DNA from: Zoogloea sp.
GTDB lineage: Bacteria > Pseudomonadota > Gammaproteobacteria > Burkholderiales > Rhodocyclaceae
Assembly: GCF_030157465.1 (NCBI RefSeq)
Contig: NZ_JAOAUU010000109.1
Coordinates: forward strand, 10,301-44,080
Direction: 5' to 3'
Length of the DNA: 33,780 nucleotides
In this document: in pieces, positions 23,978-33,780 of the stretch
How the letters are laid out: every line of letters begins with the position of its first letter
Position numbering within the stretch: position 1 is the stretch's first letter
Made by a program: the position numbers and the translations under genes
The notes under the pieces: generated by a model
Databases searched by the model: none
What the model saw: only the letters and a program-made list of their open reading frames with translations
What the model was told of the DNA's origin: nothing

Positions 23978-25858
23978 CTATTTCCAATCCCCACGCAATT
24001 CCGCAACCTGCAGCTGCAGGCCCGGGATGCTGACTGTTTCGGGTGCCAGGGCGCTGCCAGCGATGAGCTCGATGCGGCTGAACAGCCCGCGGCGCAGCGG
24101 TCGCGAGAGGGCCGGGCCGTCCTTGCGGGAAAACATGCTTCCCCACAGCCCGCGCAGCGCCAGCGGCACGACCGGCACCGGGGTGGCGTCGAGGATGCGG
24201 GTGATGCCGGGGCGGAAAGGGCACAGTTCGCCGTCGGCGGTGATCTTGCCTTCCGGAAAAAGTCCCACCAGCTCACCTGCGGCCAGCGCCTTCGAGACCT
24301 CCGCGAAAGCCGCTTCCATCATTTTTGGGTCTTCCCTGGCCGGTGCAATGGGAATCGCCCGGCTGTGGCGGAACACGAAGGAGAGCACCGGCCAGCGGAA
24401 GATCCGGTGGTCCATCACGAAGCGGATTGGCCGGCGGCAGGCGGCGGCGATCACCAGCGCATCGACAAAGCTCACGTGGTTGCACACGATGACGGCCGGG
24501 CCATCCTGCGGAATGTTTTCCATTCCTTCGGTGCGCAGGCGATAAACGCTGTGGATAAGTAGCCAGATGATGAAGCGCAGCAGGAATTCCGGCACCAGCC
24601 GGTAAATGTAGAGTGCCACCGCCGCGTTCATCACTGCTGCCAGGCCAAACAGCATCGGAATGCTGAGCCCGGCGCCGAGCAGCGCGCCGGCGGCCAGCGC
24701 GCCCGTCACCATGAAAAGCGCGTTCAGGATGTTGTTGGCGGCGATGATCCGCGCCCGGTGGCCGGGGGCAGAGCGGTTCTGCATCATCGCGTAGAGCGGC
24801 ACGATAAAAAGTCCGCCGAAGACGCCCAGCATCAAAAGCGCCAGCAGCACGCGGACGATGCCCGGCTGGGCAAGGACTGCACCGATGGCCAGCGGCGCGC
24901 CGGTCGGCAGCATGGTCGGAGAGGCAAAGGCGATATCCAGCCCGAACAGTGTCAGGCCGATCGATCCGAAGGGCACCAGGCCGATTTCCACCTGGCCGCC
25001 GGAAAACTTCTCGCACAGCAAGGAACCCAGCCCGATGCCCACCGTGAAGGTTGCCAGCAGTAGCGTCACCGTGCCCTCACCGCCGCCCAGCACACCTTTG
25101 GCGTAGGCCGGAAACTGGGCCAGAAACAGCGCGCCATACAGCCAGAACCAGGAGATTCCCATGATTGCCAGGAATACCGGACGGTTCTGGCGGGCAAAAC
25201 CGATGTTGCGCCAGGTTTCGGTGAAGGGATTGGGATTGACCTTGAGGCCGGGTTCCGGCGCTGGCGAGGGGGGTACGCCGCGGCTGGTGAGGTAGCCGCA
25301 GATGGCGACCACGATGCTGCCGCCGGCGATCCACAGTTCGCCGTTTTCCGCCGCGGCAAGCAGGCCGCCGACCAGCGTGCCGAGCAGGATGGCGACGAAC
25401 GTGCCTGCTTCCACCAGCGCGTTGCCGCCGACCAGCTCGTTCTCGTGCAGGTGTTGGGGCAGCAGCGCGTATTTCACCGGGCCGAAGAGCGTCGAGTGGC
25501 AGCCGAGCAGAAAGAGCGCAAAAAACAGCACGGCCAGGCTGTGAAGCAGAAAGCCGGCCAGCGCGACAGTCATGATGGCGATTTCCAGCACCTTGACGAG
25601 GCGGGTCAGGCGGGACTTGTCGTACTTGTCGGCAAGCTGGCCGGCGCTGGCCGAAAACAGGAAAAACGGCAGGATGAAGATGCCCGCAGCCAGGTTGGCG
25701 AGCAGTTCCGGCGCGATGCTCGTCCAGCTTGCGGCCTGAAAGGTGAGCAGCACCACCAGGGCGTTCTTGAACAGGTTATCGTTGAAGGCGCCGAGAAACT
25801 GGGTCAGGAAAAAAGGGCGGAAACGCCGTTCGCGTAGGAGGTGAAACTGGGAGCTCAT
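23978..25858 (-). CDS. MFS transporter-acyltransferase fusion (LplT/PlsC type)
   Basis: This 626-residue protein joins a major facilitator domain (about residues 10-420) to a PlsC-type acyltransferase (about 435-620). The first domain has the LplT-like GAFNDNLFKNALVVLLTF and loop motif AGQLADKYDKSRL. The second has the catalytic NHVSFVD box (H461, D466) and FPEGKIT (534-540). In enterobacteria LplT flips lysophospholipid inward and Aas re-acylates it. Here transport and acylation are in one chain, but the acyl-ACP synthetase (AMP-binding) part of Aas is missing. Phospholipid repair in the inner membrane is the likely role. Confidence 0.9.
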   Translation of the reverse strand: MSSQFHLLRERRFRPFFLTQFLGAFNDNLFKNALVVLLTFQAASWTSIAPELLANLAAGIFILPFFLFSASAGQLADKYDKSRLTRLVKVLEIAIMTVALAGFLLHSLAVLFFALFLLGCHSTLFGPVKYALLPQHLHENELVGGNALVEAGTFVAILLGTLVGGLLAAAENGELWIAGGSIVVAICGYLTSRGVPPSPAPEPGLKVNPNPFTETWRNIGFARQNRPVFLAIMGISWFWLYGALFLAQFPAYAKGVLGGGEGTVTLLLATFTVGIGLGSLLCEKFSGGQVEIGLVPFGSIGLTLFGLDIAFASPTMLPTGAPLAIGAVLAQPGIVRVLLALLMLGVFGGLFIVPLYAMMQNRSAPGHRARIIAANNILNALFMVTGALAAGALLGAGLSIPMLFGLAAVMNAAVALYIYRLVPEFLLRFIIWLLIHSVYRLRTEGMENIPQDGPAVIVCNHVSFVDALVIAAACRRPIRFVMDHRIFRWPVLSFVFRHSRAIPIAPAREDPKMMEAAFAEVSKALAAGELVGLFPEGKITADGELCPFRPGITRILDATPVPVVPLALRGLWGSMFSRKDGPALSRPLRRGLFSRIELIAGSALAPETVSIPGLQLQVAELRGDWK

Positions 25859-25922
25859 GCGGTTTTCCGGTTGAAGAAAGTACGTGTCTCTACGACGTCG
25901 GGGGCAAGCAAGCGGCGATGAT

Positions 25923-26477
25923 TCATCGCGGCTTTTCCGTGGTCTGTGAAGCTTGGCAGCGGAAGCCGAGTGCAGCCACCAGCCCGAGGAGGATTCCGCC
26001 GAGGTGGGCCTGCCAAGCGACGATGATGCCGTCGGGCAGCAGCGCCGAGGGGCTGGCGGTTGTGGCGTCGAAGATCAGTTTTCCGAGGTAGGCAATGCCC
26101 AGAACCCGGCCGATGATGCCGCCTTCGACGGCCGTTCCGACCACCAGCAGCGCTACCAGCCCGGACAGGCCGCGGTAGTGTTCCAGTGCGGGTGCCGCAA
26201 TCAGAAGAAAAGCCGACAGCAGCGGCGCCGCAACCGGCAGCAGGGCCAGCCAGCGGCGGATCGCCCGGCCCGCAATGATCGCCACGCCGGCGAGCGCAGC
26301 CAGGTTGCCGAACAGGTGCAGCGCCGACCAGTGGCAGAACTGGCCGCTCCACAGCCGCCACCATTCGCCCTGGATAATCGCGCTGCGATCGTATTCGACC
26401 AGGCTGCCGGGCAATACATTGGAGATGAGCAGAAGTCCGCCACTAACGAGGACGAGCAGGCCTTGATCAGCGCGCAC
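25923..26477 (-). CDS. rrtA: Rhombosortase RrtA (GlyGly-CTERM processing rhomboid protease)
   Basis: This 184-residue membrane protein is a small rhomboid serine protease of the rhombosortase type, which cleaves the GlyGly-CTERM tail of exported proteins. The catalytic serine is in HYRGLSGLVALLVVG, and the histidine is in WQAHLGGILLGL near the end. GEWWRLWSGQFCHWSALHLFGN is the typical rhomboid loop and second-helix region. The frame starts at GTG 26477 and overlaps the end of the GlyGly-CTERM-like tail frame by 11 bp, so the two are coupled. The adjacent lipoprotein gene encodes the expected substrate. Confidence 0.88.
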   Translation of the reverse strand: MRADQGLLVLVSGGLLLISNVLPGSLVEYDRSAIIQGEWWRLWSGQFCHWSALHLFGNLAALAGVAIIAGRAIRRWLALLPVAAPLLSAFLLIAAPALEHYRGLSGLVALLVVGTAVEGGIIGRVLGIAYLGKLIFDATTASPSALLPDGIIVAWQAHLGGILLGLVAALGFRCQASQTTEKPR

Positions 26478-26652
26478 GACGCAGTTGCCACAGGGCAGCC
26501 AGCCCGATCAGTCCCAGTCCGGCGAGGCCGCCATCACCGCCGCCACGTCTATCGTAGCCAGGCCGTTCGGTGATGCGGGCCACCTTCTCTTCGGTGACGC
26601 GGACCTTGAAGTTTTCCAGCTGTCGGTTGAGTTGGGGAATCAAGTTATCCAC
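26467..26652 (-). pseudogene. Detached GlyGly-CTERM-like tail of the rhombotarget lipoprotein
   Basis: This 61-codon stretch is in the same frame as the lipoprotein gene upstream and is separated from it only by a TAG codon (26658-26656) and one sense codon. It encodes a charged helix (NRQLENFKVRVTEEKVARI), a linker RPGYDRRGGGDGG, a hydrophobic helix (LAGLGLIGLAALW) and the basic end QLRRAR. That is the full layout of a GlyGly-CTERM sorting signal. A GTG at 26652 could start it separately, but there is no ribosome site and no export signal. I take it as the C-terminal part of the lipoprotein, cut off by a nonsense change, possibly CAG to TAG, or read through. Confidence 0.75.
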
Positions 26653-26655
26653 AGC

Positions 26656-27291
26656 CTAGCGGAAGCCTTCGCCGCGGGCCGCGCGGGAGGCCTCGGAGAA
26701 TTTCACCATCGGCGAACTGCCCTTGATCTGGCTGGTGCCGGGCGCGCGGAACAACAGCTGACGGCTGCTGACGTCGAATACTGCGGCGTCGACGAGGGTA
26801 TTTACGTCGTACTGGTCGCCATTGACCAGATAGGCGCCGACGATGGTCCAGTAGAGCAGTGACAGCCGGTTGCTGTCGTTGAACTGGACCTGGTCGTAGG
26901 AAAGCAGGGCCACCACCTCGACGTTGAACATCCGCGCTGTTTGCTGCAGGTTGTCGAAGCCGCCGCGGGCCCGCAGATAGGGGGTGGGGATGACTTCGAT
27001 GGCCGAGATGTAGGGCCGGTTAGCAAATGCGGCCCTGACCCGGTTGAGGAGCTGGTTGCGCTCGGCTTCGGTGAGATCGCCGAAGCGCTCGCCAGGAACG
27101 AAGGCGATCCCGACCCTTAGCGGCAGGTGCAGTTCCGGCGTGGCGGGTTTGAGCGTCGGCTCTTCGCCCTTCGGATAAAGGTATTCGACAACGCTGCCGC
27201 GCTGGACCTTGCTGCCTTGCTCCATCCAGGATGCGCAGCCGCTCAGCAGGAGGGCCGCGCAGAGTGGGGCAGTGAGGGATATCAGCTTCAT
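26656..27291 (-). CDS. Rhombotarget-type lipoprotein, ended early by an in-frame amber codon
   Basis: The 211-residue protein starts MKLISLTAPLCAALLLSGC, a lipoprotein signal with lipobox LSGC (Cys19), preceded by AAAGGAG. The body contains RVGIAFVPGERFGDLTEAER, RPYISAIEVIPTPYLRARGG and DAAVFDVSSRQLLFRAPGTS, as in the lipoproteins found beside rhombosortase genes and known as rhombotarget lipoproteins. Family members are expected to carry a C-terminal GlyGly-CTERM tail. Here translation stops at TAG after SRAARGEGFR, and the missing tail is encoded in frame directly beyond. Frame continuity upstream to 27432 adds 47 residues without a stop but has no good start. Gene order is lipoprotein, tail, rrtA. 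Confidence 0.82.
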   Translation of the reverse strand: MKLISLTAPLCAALLLSGCASWMEQGSKVQRGSVVEYLYPKGEEPTLKPATPELHLPLRVGIAFVPGERFGDLTEAERNQLLNRVRAAFANRPYISAIEVIPTPYLRARGGFDNLQQTARMFNVEVVALLSYDQVQFNDSNRLSLLYWTIVGAYLVNGDQYDVNTLVDAAVFDVSSRQLLFRAPGTSQIKGSSPMVKFSEASRAARGEGFR

Positions 27292-27433
27292 GGCAGGCTC
27301 CTTTGTTGAAGAGGGCTCAGGCTCTTTCGGCCCAGGTCCTGAGGGTGAGATGTCTATCTTGCCGGCCTTCGCCAGCGGCAGACAGGGGGCTTCGAGCACG
27401 CCCGAGCTGTCGAACCGCAGGTAGCCGGACAAT

Positions 27434-27745
27434 TCAGAGCACGCGATCGAAATAGGTCGAAACCTTGCCGAAGGCTTCCCGCAGGAAGGCCTTGTTCACG
27501 CGGAAGTAGATCTCCTTGCCTTCCCGTTCGGCAATCAGCACATCTGCTTCTCGCAGCACTTTCAGATGGTGGGAAACCGTCGAACGGGCGAGGGTCGAAA
27601 TCCCGGCGATCTGTCCGACGTTGAGGCGCTCGTCCGGCTCGAAGCTAAGCAGGATGCGCTGTCGGTGTTCATCGCCGAGGGCTGAGAACACTGCGGAGAT
27701 GTTCCGCCAGGCTTCCGGGAGGGCTCCTGAGTAGTCCTTATTCAT
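27434..27745 (-). CDS. ArsR-family transcriptional regulator
   Basis: The 103-residue protein has the ArsR winged helix: SALGDEHRQRILLSF, then the recognition region STLARSTVSHHLKVLREADV, then the wing LIAEREGKEIYFRV. No cysteine is present in the whole protein, so the usual thiol-based metal or sulfide sensing of the family is excluded; its signal is unknown. The ATG at 27745 lies within a palindromic operator-like site, so it probably represses itself. It precedes the lipoprotein and rhombosortase genes on the same strand (142 bp to the lipoprotein start) and may control them. Confidence 0.9.
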   Translation of the reverse strand: MNKDYSGALPEAWRNISAVFSALGDEHRQRILLSFEPDERLNVGQIAGISTLARSTVSHHLKVLREADVLIAEREGKEIYFRVNKAFLREAFGKVSTYFDRVL

Positions 27746-27764
27746 ATCGATGATGATCGATATG
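27743..27764. promoter_or_regulatory. Palindromic operator-like site over the ArsR start codon
   Basis: Perfect nine-base arms CATATCGAT (27743-27751) and ATCGATATG (27756-27764) with a four-base spacer have the size and symmetry of an ArsR dimer site. The left arm contains the start codon of the regulator gene itself, so binding would block initiation of that gene. The site is also about 80 bp upstream of the atp promoter candidate. Confidence 0.6.
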
Positions 27765-27846
27765 TTTTATGGGACTGTCAATGTTATTCGTCGTGACAGG
27801 CTTGTTTCCGGCCTTGTGGGGGCTGCCGGACAAGACGCGGAAGCAA

Positions 27847-27875
27847 TTGACTTGGATGCGGTAAACCCTTAATAT
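27847..27875 (+). promoter_or_regulatory. Probable sigma70 promoter of the atp operon
   Basis: TTGACT (27847-27852, five of six) and TAATAT (27870-27875) are separated by exactly 17 bp, 57 bp upstream of the atpI start. The rest of the 186-bp spacer contains the ArsR site and an imperfect hairpin near 27801-27834. Confidence 0.5.
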
Positions 27876-27931
27876 CCGCACGTTTTTAGTACGGCGGACG
27901 GCGCAATATCCGGCGTGCCACGCAGAGAACC

Positions 27932-28273
27932 ATGATAAAAGCGGTATACCTGCAAATAGGCGCGACAATCCTGGTGGCAATGATCGCGGGATTGGTTATA
28001 GGGGAGCGCGGTGCGGTGTCGGCGGCGTTGGGAGGCGCAGCCTGTGTTCTTCCCAATTTTTTGTTCGCCCTGCGCCTGCACGCGGTATCCAAGCGCCCTG
28101 CTGCGTCGTACCCGCTAGAGTTTTTTGTTGGCGAGTTCTTCAAGATCGCGTCAACCGTAGGATTGTTGGTGACCGTTCAACTCGTTTATCCAGACGTCCA
28201 TTGGTTGGCGTTGTTTATCGGGTTGGTCGTGGCGCTAAAGGCGAATTTATTTGCATTTTTGGTGAAGACCTGA
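27932..28273 (+). CDS. atpI: ATP synthase subunit I
   Basis: This 113-residue membrane protein has four hydrophobic helices and the AtpI pattern [27 protein letters not shown] and [17 protein letters not shown]. AtpI assists assembly of the c-ring and is not part of the final enzyme. It is the first gene of the operon and ends two bases before the atpB start. Confidence 0.88.
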   Translation: MIKAVYLQIGATILVAMIAGLVIGERGAVSAALGGAACVLPNFLFALRLHAVSKRPAASYPLEFFVGEFFKIASTVGLLVTVQLVYPDVHWLALFIGLVVALKANLFAFLVKT

Positions 28274-28275
28274 CC

Positions 28276-29118
28276 ATGAGCACTGGTATCGAAGCACACG
28301 GCCCTACCGCGGGCGAATACATTGTCCACCACCTGACCCACCTGACTTCCACCGGTCACGCGCAAACCGCGATCATCGACTGGAGCGTGTGGAACCTCGA
28401 TACCCTGTTTTTCTCAATCGGTCTCGGCATCGTCACTTTGCTGATACTGATCAAGGCTGCCAGCAAGGCGACATCCGGCGTACCCGGGCGCTTCCAGGCT
28501 GCGATCGAAATCCTCGTAGAAATGGTTGCCGACCAGGCAAAGGGCATCGTGCATAGCGCCGAATCCCGCAAGTTTGTTGCTCCTGTCGCCCTTACCGTGT
28601 TCTTCTGGATCTTCCTGATGAACTCGATGGACTTCCTCCCGGTCGATCTGCTCCCCAAAATCTGGGCGCTGATTTCCGGCAACGAACATGCCTACCTGCG
28701 AGTTGTTCCTACCGCTGATTTGAACGGCACCCTTGGAATGTCAATCGGTGTTCTGCTGATCTGTGTGTACTACAACATCAAGATCAAGGGTTTCGGTGGC
28801 TGGATTCACGAACTCTTTACTGCGCCTTTCGGCTCGCACCCCCTTCTGTATCCGATTAATTTCCTGATGCAGATGATCGAATTTCTGGCGAAGACCGTCT
28901 CCCACGGCATGCGACTGTTTGGCAACATGTATGCTGGTGAATTGGTATTCATGCTGATTGCACTCATGGGCGGTACGGCCACGGTGTATGGTTTCCTCGG
29001 CCACATCGTTGCGGGCTCCATCTGGGCTGTCTTCCACATCCTGATCGTTGCCCTGCAGGCATTCATCTTCATGATGCTGACCCTGGTGTATATCGGTCAG
29101 GCGCACGAGAGTCACTAA
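28276..29118 (+). CDS. atpB: F1Fo ATP synthase subunit a
   Basis: The 280-residue membrane subunit forms the proton half-channels against the c-ring. The essential arginine is R213 in [13 protein letters not shown], with E222 nearby, and the last helices carry [19 protein letters not shown]. The ATG at 28276 is used because it follows the atpI stop by two bases and gives the usual family length. The longer open frame upstream lies in atpI. Confidence 0.96.
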   Translation: MSTGIEAHGPTAGEYIVHHLTHLTSTGHAQTAIIDWSVWNLDTLFFSIGLGIVTLLILIKAASKATSGVPGRFQAAIEILVEMVADQAKGIVHSAESRKFVAPVALTVFFWIFLMNSMDFLPVDLLPKIWALISGNEHAYLRVVPTADLNGTLGMSIGVLLICVYYNIKIKGFGGWIHELFTAPFGSHPLLYPINFLMQMIEFLAKTVSHGMRLFGNMYAGELVFMLIALMGGTATVYGFLGHIVAGSIWAVFHILIVALQAFIFMMLTLVYIGQAHESH

Positions 29119-29160
29119 GTTTTCAAGCTTCAAGCAGTTCGTTTAACAGTTTTAATTTAA

Positions 29161-29430
<270 letters not shown>

Positions 29431-29465
29431 GTTTCGCGGTTCAACCTGACTAAAGGAAGAGTACC

Positions 29466-29939
29466 GTGAATCTGAACGCAACCCTGGTAGCCCAGCTCGT
29501 TGTGTTCTTCATTCTGGCGTGGGTCACGATGAAGTTCGTGTGGCCCCCCATTGTGAAGGCACTCGATGAGCGCGCGAAGAAGATCGCCGACGGGCTGACG
29601 GCTGCGGACAAGGCGAAGAGCGATCTCGCGCATGCAGAGAAAAAAGTCGTCGAAGAAATGCGCAAGGCTCGTGAGTCCGCTACGGACGTACGCGCCGCTG
29701 CTGAAAAGCAGGCTGCAGTTTTCGTCGATGAAGCTCGCACCGAAGCCGCCCGAATCATTGCCCAAGCCCGTGAAGCCGCCGAAGCCGAAGCCGGCGTGGC
29801 AGCCCAGCGAGCCAAGGAAGCCCTGCGCGATCAGGTCGCCCAACTGGCTGTCGCCGGTGCCGAGAAGATTCTCCGCAAGGAAATCAACGCTCAGGCTCAT
29901 GCTGACCTGCTGGCCAACCTGAAACAGGAACTTCAATAA
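29466..29939 (+). CDS. atpF: F1Fo ATP synthase subunit b (GTG start)
   Basis: The 157-residue stator subunit has one N-terminal membrane helix ([20 protein letters not shown]) followed by a long charged coiled coil that ends with the delta-binding region ([13 protein letters not shown]). It starts with GTG at 29466, preceded by AGGAAGAG at good spacing. It links the membrane part to F1 through the delta subunit, whose gene starts three bases after its stop. Confidence 0.96.
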   Translation: MNLNATLVAQLVVFFILAWVTMKFVWPPIVKALDERAKKIADGLTAADKAKSDLAHAEKKVVEEMRKARESATDVRAAAEKQAAVFVDEARTEAARIIAQAREAAEAEAGVAAQRAKEALRDQVAQLAVAGAEKILRKEINAQAHADLLANLKQELQ

Positions 29940-29942
29940 GCC

Positions 29943-30479
29943 ATGGCCGAGAACGTCACCATCGCACGCCCCTATGCTGAAGCAGCCTTTCAGCTCGCTT
30001 CTGCGGGCAATGCGCTGGGGCCTTGGTCGGAAGCACTAGGTCGGCTGGCACTTGTTGCCGCCGATCCGCAAATGAGGGATTGCATCAGCGATCCCAAGCT
30101 CCAGCCGAATCAACTGGCTGGACTTTTCCTTGATGTCGCCGGTGCCGGATTGTCTGCCGAACAGCAGAATTATGTCCGCGTCCTGGTCGATAACGAGCGT
30201 CTGCAAGTGCTTCCCGAGATCCGTGACCTGTTCGTTGCTCTCAAGAACGAACATGAAGGCGTCAAGGAGGCGAATATAACCTCCGCCTTCCCGATGGACG
30301 ATGCCACGCTGAATACACTTGTCGCTGACTTGGAAGCCCGTTTCAAGGCCAAGCTCAACGTCAAGGTCAGCGTTGACCCCGAATTGATTGGTGGGGTCAA
30401 GATCGCTGTTGGGGATGAAGTCATCGATGCCTCGGTCCGCGGCAAGCTCGCGAACATGGCCGCCGCGCTAAAGAACTAG
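29943..30479 (+). CDS. atpH: F1Fo ATP synthase subunit delta
   Basis: The 178-residue stator protein has the family start [14 protein letters not shown] and the conserved end [25 protein letters not shown]. It connects the top of the alpha3beta3 head to subunit b. It is packed between atpF (three bases) and atpA (11 bases). Confidence 0.96.
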   Translation: MAENVTIARPYAEAAFQLASAGNALGPWSEALGRLALVAADPQMRDCISDPKLQPNQLAGLFLDVAGAGLSAEQQNYVRVLVDNERLQVLPEIRDLFVALKNEHEGVKEANITSAFPMDDATLNTLVADLEARFKAKLNVKVSVDPELIGGVKIAVGDEVIDASVRGKLANMAAALKN

Positions 30480-30490
30480 GAGCATAAGCT

Positions 30491-32029
30491 ATGCAACTTA
30501 ACCCCTCTGAAATCAGTGACCTGATCAAGAGTCGGATTCAGAACCTGCAGCTGTCCGCGAATGCCCGCACTGAGGGTACCGTGGTTTCAGTGACCGACGG
30601 TATCTGCCGTGTCCACGGCCTTTCCGATGCCATGCAGGGCGAAATGCTGGAATTCCCCGGCAACGTTTTCGGCCTCGCCATGAACCTCGAACGCGACTCC
30701 GTCGGCGCCGTGGTTCTGGGTGAATACGAAGGCATCTCCGAAGGCGATACCGTCAAATGTACGGGTCGAATTCTTGAAGTTCCGGTTGGTCCGGAACTGC
30801 TTGGTCGTGTTGTGAACTCCCTCGGTCAGCCGATCGACGGCAAAGGTCCGATCAACGCCAAGCTGTCGGAGCCGATCGAAAAGGTCGCTCCGGGCGTTAT
30901 CTGGCGTAAGTCGGTGTCCCAGCCGGTGCAAACCGGTCTGAAGTCTGTCGATGCCATGGTTCCCGTCGGTCGTGGCCAGCGCGAGCTGATCATTGGCGAC
31001 CGTCAAACCGGCAAGACCGCCGTCGCCGTTGATGCGATCATCAACCAGAAGGGCGAAGGCGTCCTGTGTATTTACGTTGCTGTCGGCCAGAAGGCTTCGA
31101 CCGTCGCCAACGTTGTGCGCAAGCTCGAAGAGCACGGCGCGATGGAATACACCATCGTTGTCGCCGCTACCGCTTCCGAATCCGCTGCGATGCAATACAT
31201 CGCTCCGTATTCCGGTTGCACGATGGGTGAATACTTCCGCGACCGCGGCCAGGATGCCCTGATCGTTTATGACGATCTGACCAAGCAAGCCTGGGCCTAC
31301 CGTCAGGTTTCCCTGCTGCTGCGTCGTCCCCCGGGCCGTGAAGCCTACCCCGGCGACGTGTTTTACCTGCACTCCCGCCTGCTCGAGCGCGCAGCCCGCG
31401 TGTCCGAAGAGTATGTCGAGAAATACACCAACGGTGAAGTCAAGGGCAAGACCGGTTCGCTGACCGCTCTCCCCGTGATCGAAACCCAGGCCGGCGACGT
31501 TTCTGCGTTCGTTCCGACCAACGTGATCTCGATTACCGACGGCCAGATCTTCCTGGAAACCGACCTTTTCAACGCTGGTATCCGTCCCGCTATCAACGCC
31601 GGTATCTCGGTGTCCCGCGTGGGTGGTGCTGCTCAGACCAAGGTCATCAAAAACCTTGGCGGTGGCGTGCGTCTGGCTCTTGCCCAGTATCGCGAGCTGG
31701 CTGCGTTTGCTCAGTTCGCTTCCGATCTGGACGAAGCTACCCGCAAGCAGCTTGAGCGCGGTCGCCTTGTTACCGAACTGATGAAGCAGCCGCAGTACGC
31801 GCCGCTCAAGGTTTCGGAAATGGCGATTACGCTGTTCGCGGTCAACAAGGGTGCTTTCGACGATGTTGATGTCAAGCGCGCCCTGGCCTGCGAAACCGCG
31901 ATGCACCAGTTCGTGAAGACCCGTGCCGCCGATCTTGTTGCCAAGATCGAGTCGACCAAGACTCTCGATGCTGAAGGCGAAAAGCAACTCGCAGTCGCGA
32001 TCGAAGAGTTCAAGAAGAGCTGGGCGTAA
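30491..32029 (+). CDS. atpA: F1Fo ATP synthase subunit alpha
   Basis: The 512-residue non-catalytic nucleotide-binding subunit carries the P-loop GDRQTGKT (169-176), [23 protein letters not shown], and the arginine-finger segment [12 protein letters not shown]. Its length is normal for bacteria. Third codon positions are strongly C-biased, as in other highly expressed genes of this genome. Confidence 0.98.
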   Translation: MQLNPSEISDLIKSRIQNLQLSANARTEGTVVSVTDGICRVHGLSDAMQGEMLEFPGNVFGLAMNLERDSVGAVVLGEYEGISEGDTVKCTGRILEVPVGPELLGRVVNSLGQPIDGKGPINAKLSEPIEKVAPGVIWRKSVSQPVQTGLKSVDAMVPVGRGQRELIIGDRQTGKTAVAVDAIINQKGEGVLCIYVAVGQKASTVANVVRKLEEHGAMEYTIVVAATASESAAMQYIAPYSGCTMGEYFRDRGQDALIVYDDLTKQAWAYRQVSLLLRRPPGREAYPGDVFYLHSRLLERAARVSEEYVEKYTNGEVKGKTGSLTALPVIETQAGDVSAFVPTNVISITDGQIFLETDLFNAGIRPAINAGISVSRVGGAAQTKVIKNLGGGVRLALAQYRELAAFAQFASDLDEATRKQLERGRLVTELMKQPQYAPLKVSEMAITLFAVNKGAFDDVDVKRALACETAMHQFVKTRAADLVAKIESTKTLDAEGEKQLAVAIEEFKKSWA

Positions 32030-32050
32030 CGCAGGCACACGGAGAGCGAA

Positions 32051-32920
32051 ATGGCTAGCGGTAAAGAGATCCGTAACAAGATCAAGAGTGTCCAGAACAC
32101 TAAAAAGATCACCAAGGCCATGGAGATGGTTGCAGCATCCAAAATGCGGAAGGCTCAAGACCGCATGCGGGCTGCACGTCCCTATGCCGAGAAGATCCGC
32201 CGTCTCGCCGCGAATCTGTCTGCAGCCAACATCACCGACTACAAGCATCCGTTCCTTGTAACAAAGGACGATGTCAAGCGTGTTGGGCTGATCGTCGTAA
32301 CGACCGACAAGGGTCTGTGCGGCGGCCTCAACACCAACACCTTGCGCACCGGGTTGAACGCGCTCAAGGATTGGGAAAGCAAGGGTGTCACCGACATGCG
32401 CGTGACCTGTATCGGCAACAAGGGGCTGGGGTTCATGCAGCGCCTGGGTGCCAAGGTCATCTCGCATGTCACCCAGCTCGGGGATACCCCCCATATGGAA
32501 AAGCTGATCGGGCCCGTCAAGGTCATGATCGATGCGTTCCAGAATGGAGAGCTGGACGAAGTGCACCTTGTTTACTCACGCTTCATCAACACGATGAAGC
32601 AGGAGTCCCAGCTTGAGCAGCTTCTCCCGCTGACCGGCGAGCGTCTCGGTACCCCTGAAGGGAACTGGGACTACCTTTACGAGCCGGATGCGCAGGTGGT
32701 GATCGACGAACTCCTGGTGCGCTATGTCGAAGCGCTGGTGTACCAGGCTGTCGCCGAGAACATGGCGTCCGAACAGAGTGCCCGGATGGTGGCGATGAAG
32801 GCAGCTTCCGACAACGCAGGAAGCGTGATTGGCGAACTCCAACTGGTCTACAACAAGACCCGTCAGGCCGCGATCACGAAAGAACTGTCAGAAATTGTCG
32901 GCGGCGCAGCCGCGGTGTAA
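32051..32920 (+). CDS. atpG: F1Fo ATP synthase subunit gamma
   Basis: The 289-residue central rotor shaft has the N-terminal coiled-coil helix [20 protein letters not shown], the [10 protein letters not shown] motif near residue 80, and the C-terminal helix [20 protein letters not shown] with the usual end. Its rotation couples the c-ring to the catalytic sites. It lies 21 bp after atpA and 27 bp before atpD. Confidence 0.97.
   Translation: MASGKEIRNKIKSVQNTKKITKAMEMVAASKMRKAQDRMRAARPYAEKIRRLAANLSAANITDYKHPFLVTKDDVKRVGLIVVTTDKGLCGGLNTNTLRTGLNALKDWESKGVTDMRVTCIGNKGLGFMQRLGAKVISHVTQLGDTPHMEKLIGPVKVMIDAFQNGELDEVHLVYSRFINTMKQESQLEQLLPLTGERLGTPEGNWDYLYEPDAQVVIDELLVRYVEALVYQAVAENMASEQSARMVAMKAASDNAGSVIGELQLVYNKTRQAAITKELSEIVGGAAAV

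Positions 32921-33780
<860 letters not shown>

Noticed and set aside
24550-24558. Perfect DnaA-box sequence
   Set aside because: It is isolated inside the acyltransferase coding sequence with no AT-rich or clustered partner sites, so it is not taken as part of an origin.
26645-26653. Perfect DnaA-box sequence at the amber-split lipoprotein
   Set aside because: It is a single copy over coding sequence 8 kb from the cluster. It may titrate DnaA but gives no evidence of an origin.
27292-27432. In-frame extension of the rhombotarget lipoprotein by 47 codons
   Set aside because: The ATG at 27291 has an excellent ribosome site and begins a textbook lipoprotein signal. The extension starts at a TTG and would bury that signal.

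Overview
The window looks like chromosomal DNA of a GC-rich betaproteobacterium, most likely of the Rhodocyclales (Azoarcus/Thauera/Aromatoleum type). The grounds are the complete F1Fo ATP synthase operon with betaproteobacterial-type subunits, the earP-efp pair (EF-P rhamnosylated on Arg32), a rhombosortase locus, and an aromatic-type Rieske oxygenase beside a FixLJ-like two-component system. The lineage call is inference from protein families; no rRNA gene is present.

Layout. 1-2990 (minus): a probable catabolic operon of an acetamidase/formamidase-family enzyme, a Rieske oxygenase alpha subunit, a small unknown protein and the start of a SnoaL-like protein. 3292-5419 (plus): a divergent PAS histidine kinase and FixJ-type regulator, separated from the operon by an intergenic region with a perfect 17-bp palindrome. 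5441-6328: YihY-type membrane protein. 6397-9053: a PhnDCE-type ABC importer with a REP-like palindromic element inside the operon. 9229-12787: EamA transporter, FRG-domain protein, AEC-family transporter. 12909-15812: solitary GspE/PilB-type ATPase, a small lipoprotein, a secreted ComEA-like HhH protein and a second small lipoprotein. 15893-17554: class V aminotransferase and a DUF1857 protein.

17.6-18.6 kb is the most striking stretch. Two similar AT-rich modules, each with a perfect DnaA box at the same spacing, flank a small gene. A third perfect box lies just downstream. Base-composition skew and predominant gene direction both switch here: minus genes and A/C-rich spacers to the left, plus genes and G/T-rich spacers to the right. 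I read this as a candidate chromosomal replication origin.

18512-23971 (plus): earP, efp, an Ala/Lys-repeat lipoprotein, YaeQ, and a three-gene set of degenerate receiver protein, DUF3365 haem-type sensor and small membrane protein. 23978-27745 (minus): an MFS-acyltransferase fusion, then rhombosortase RrtA and its target lipoprotein, whose GlyGly-CTERM-like tail is cut off by an in-frame amber codon, then an ArsR regulator whose start codon lies in a palindromic operator-like site. 27932-33780 (plus): atpIBEFHAG and the first two thirds of atpD, running off the window.
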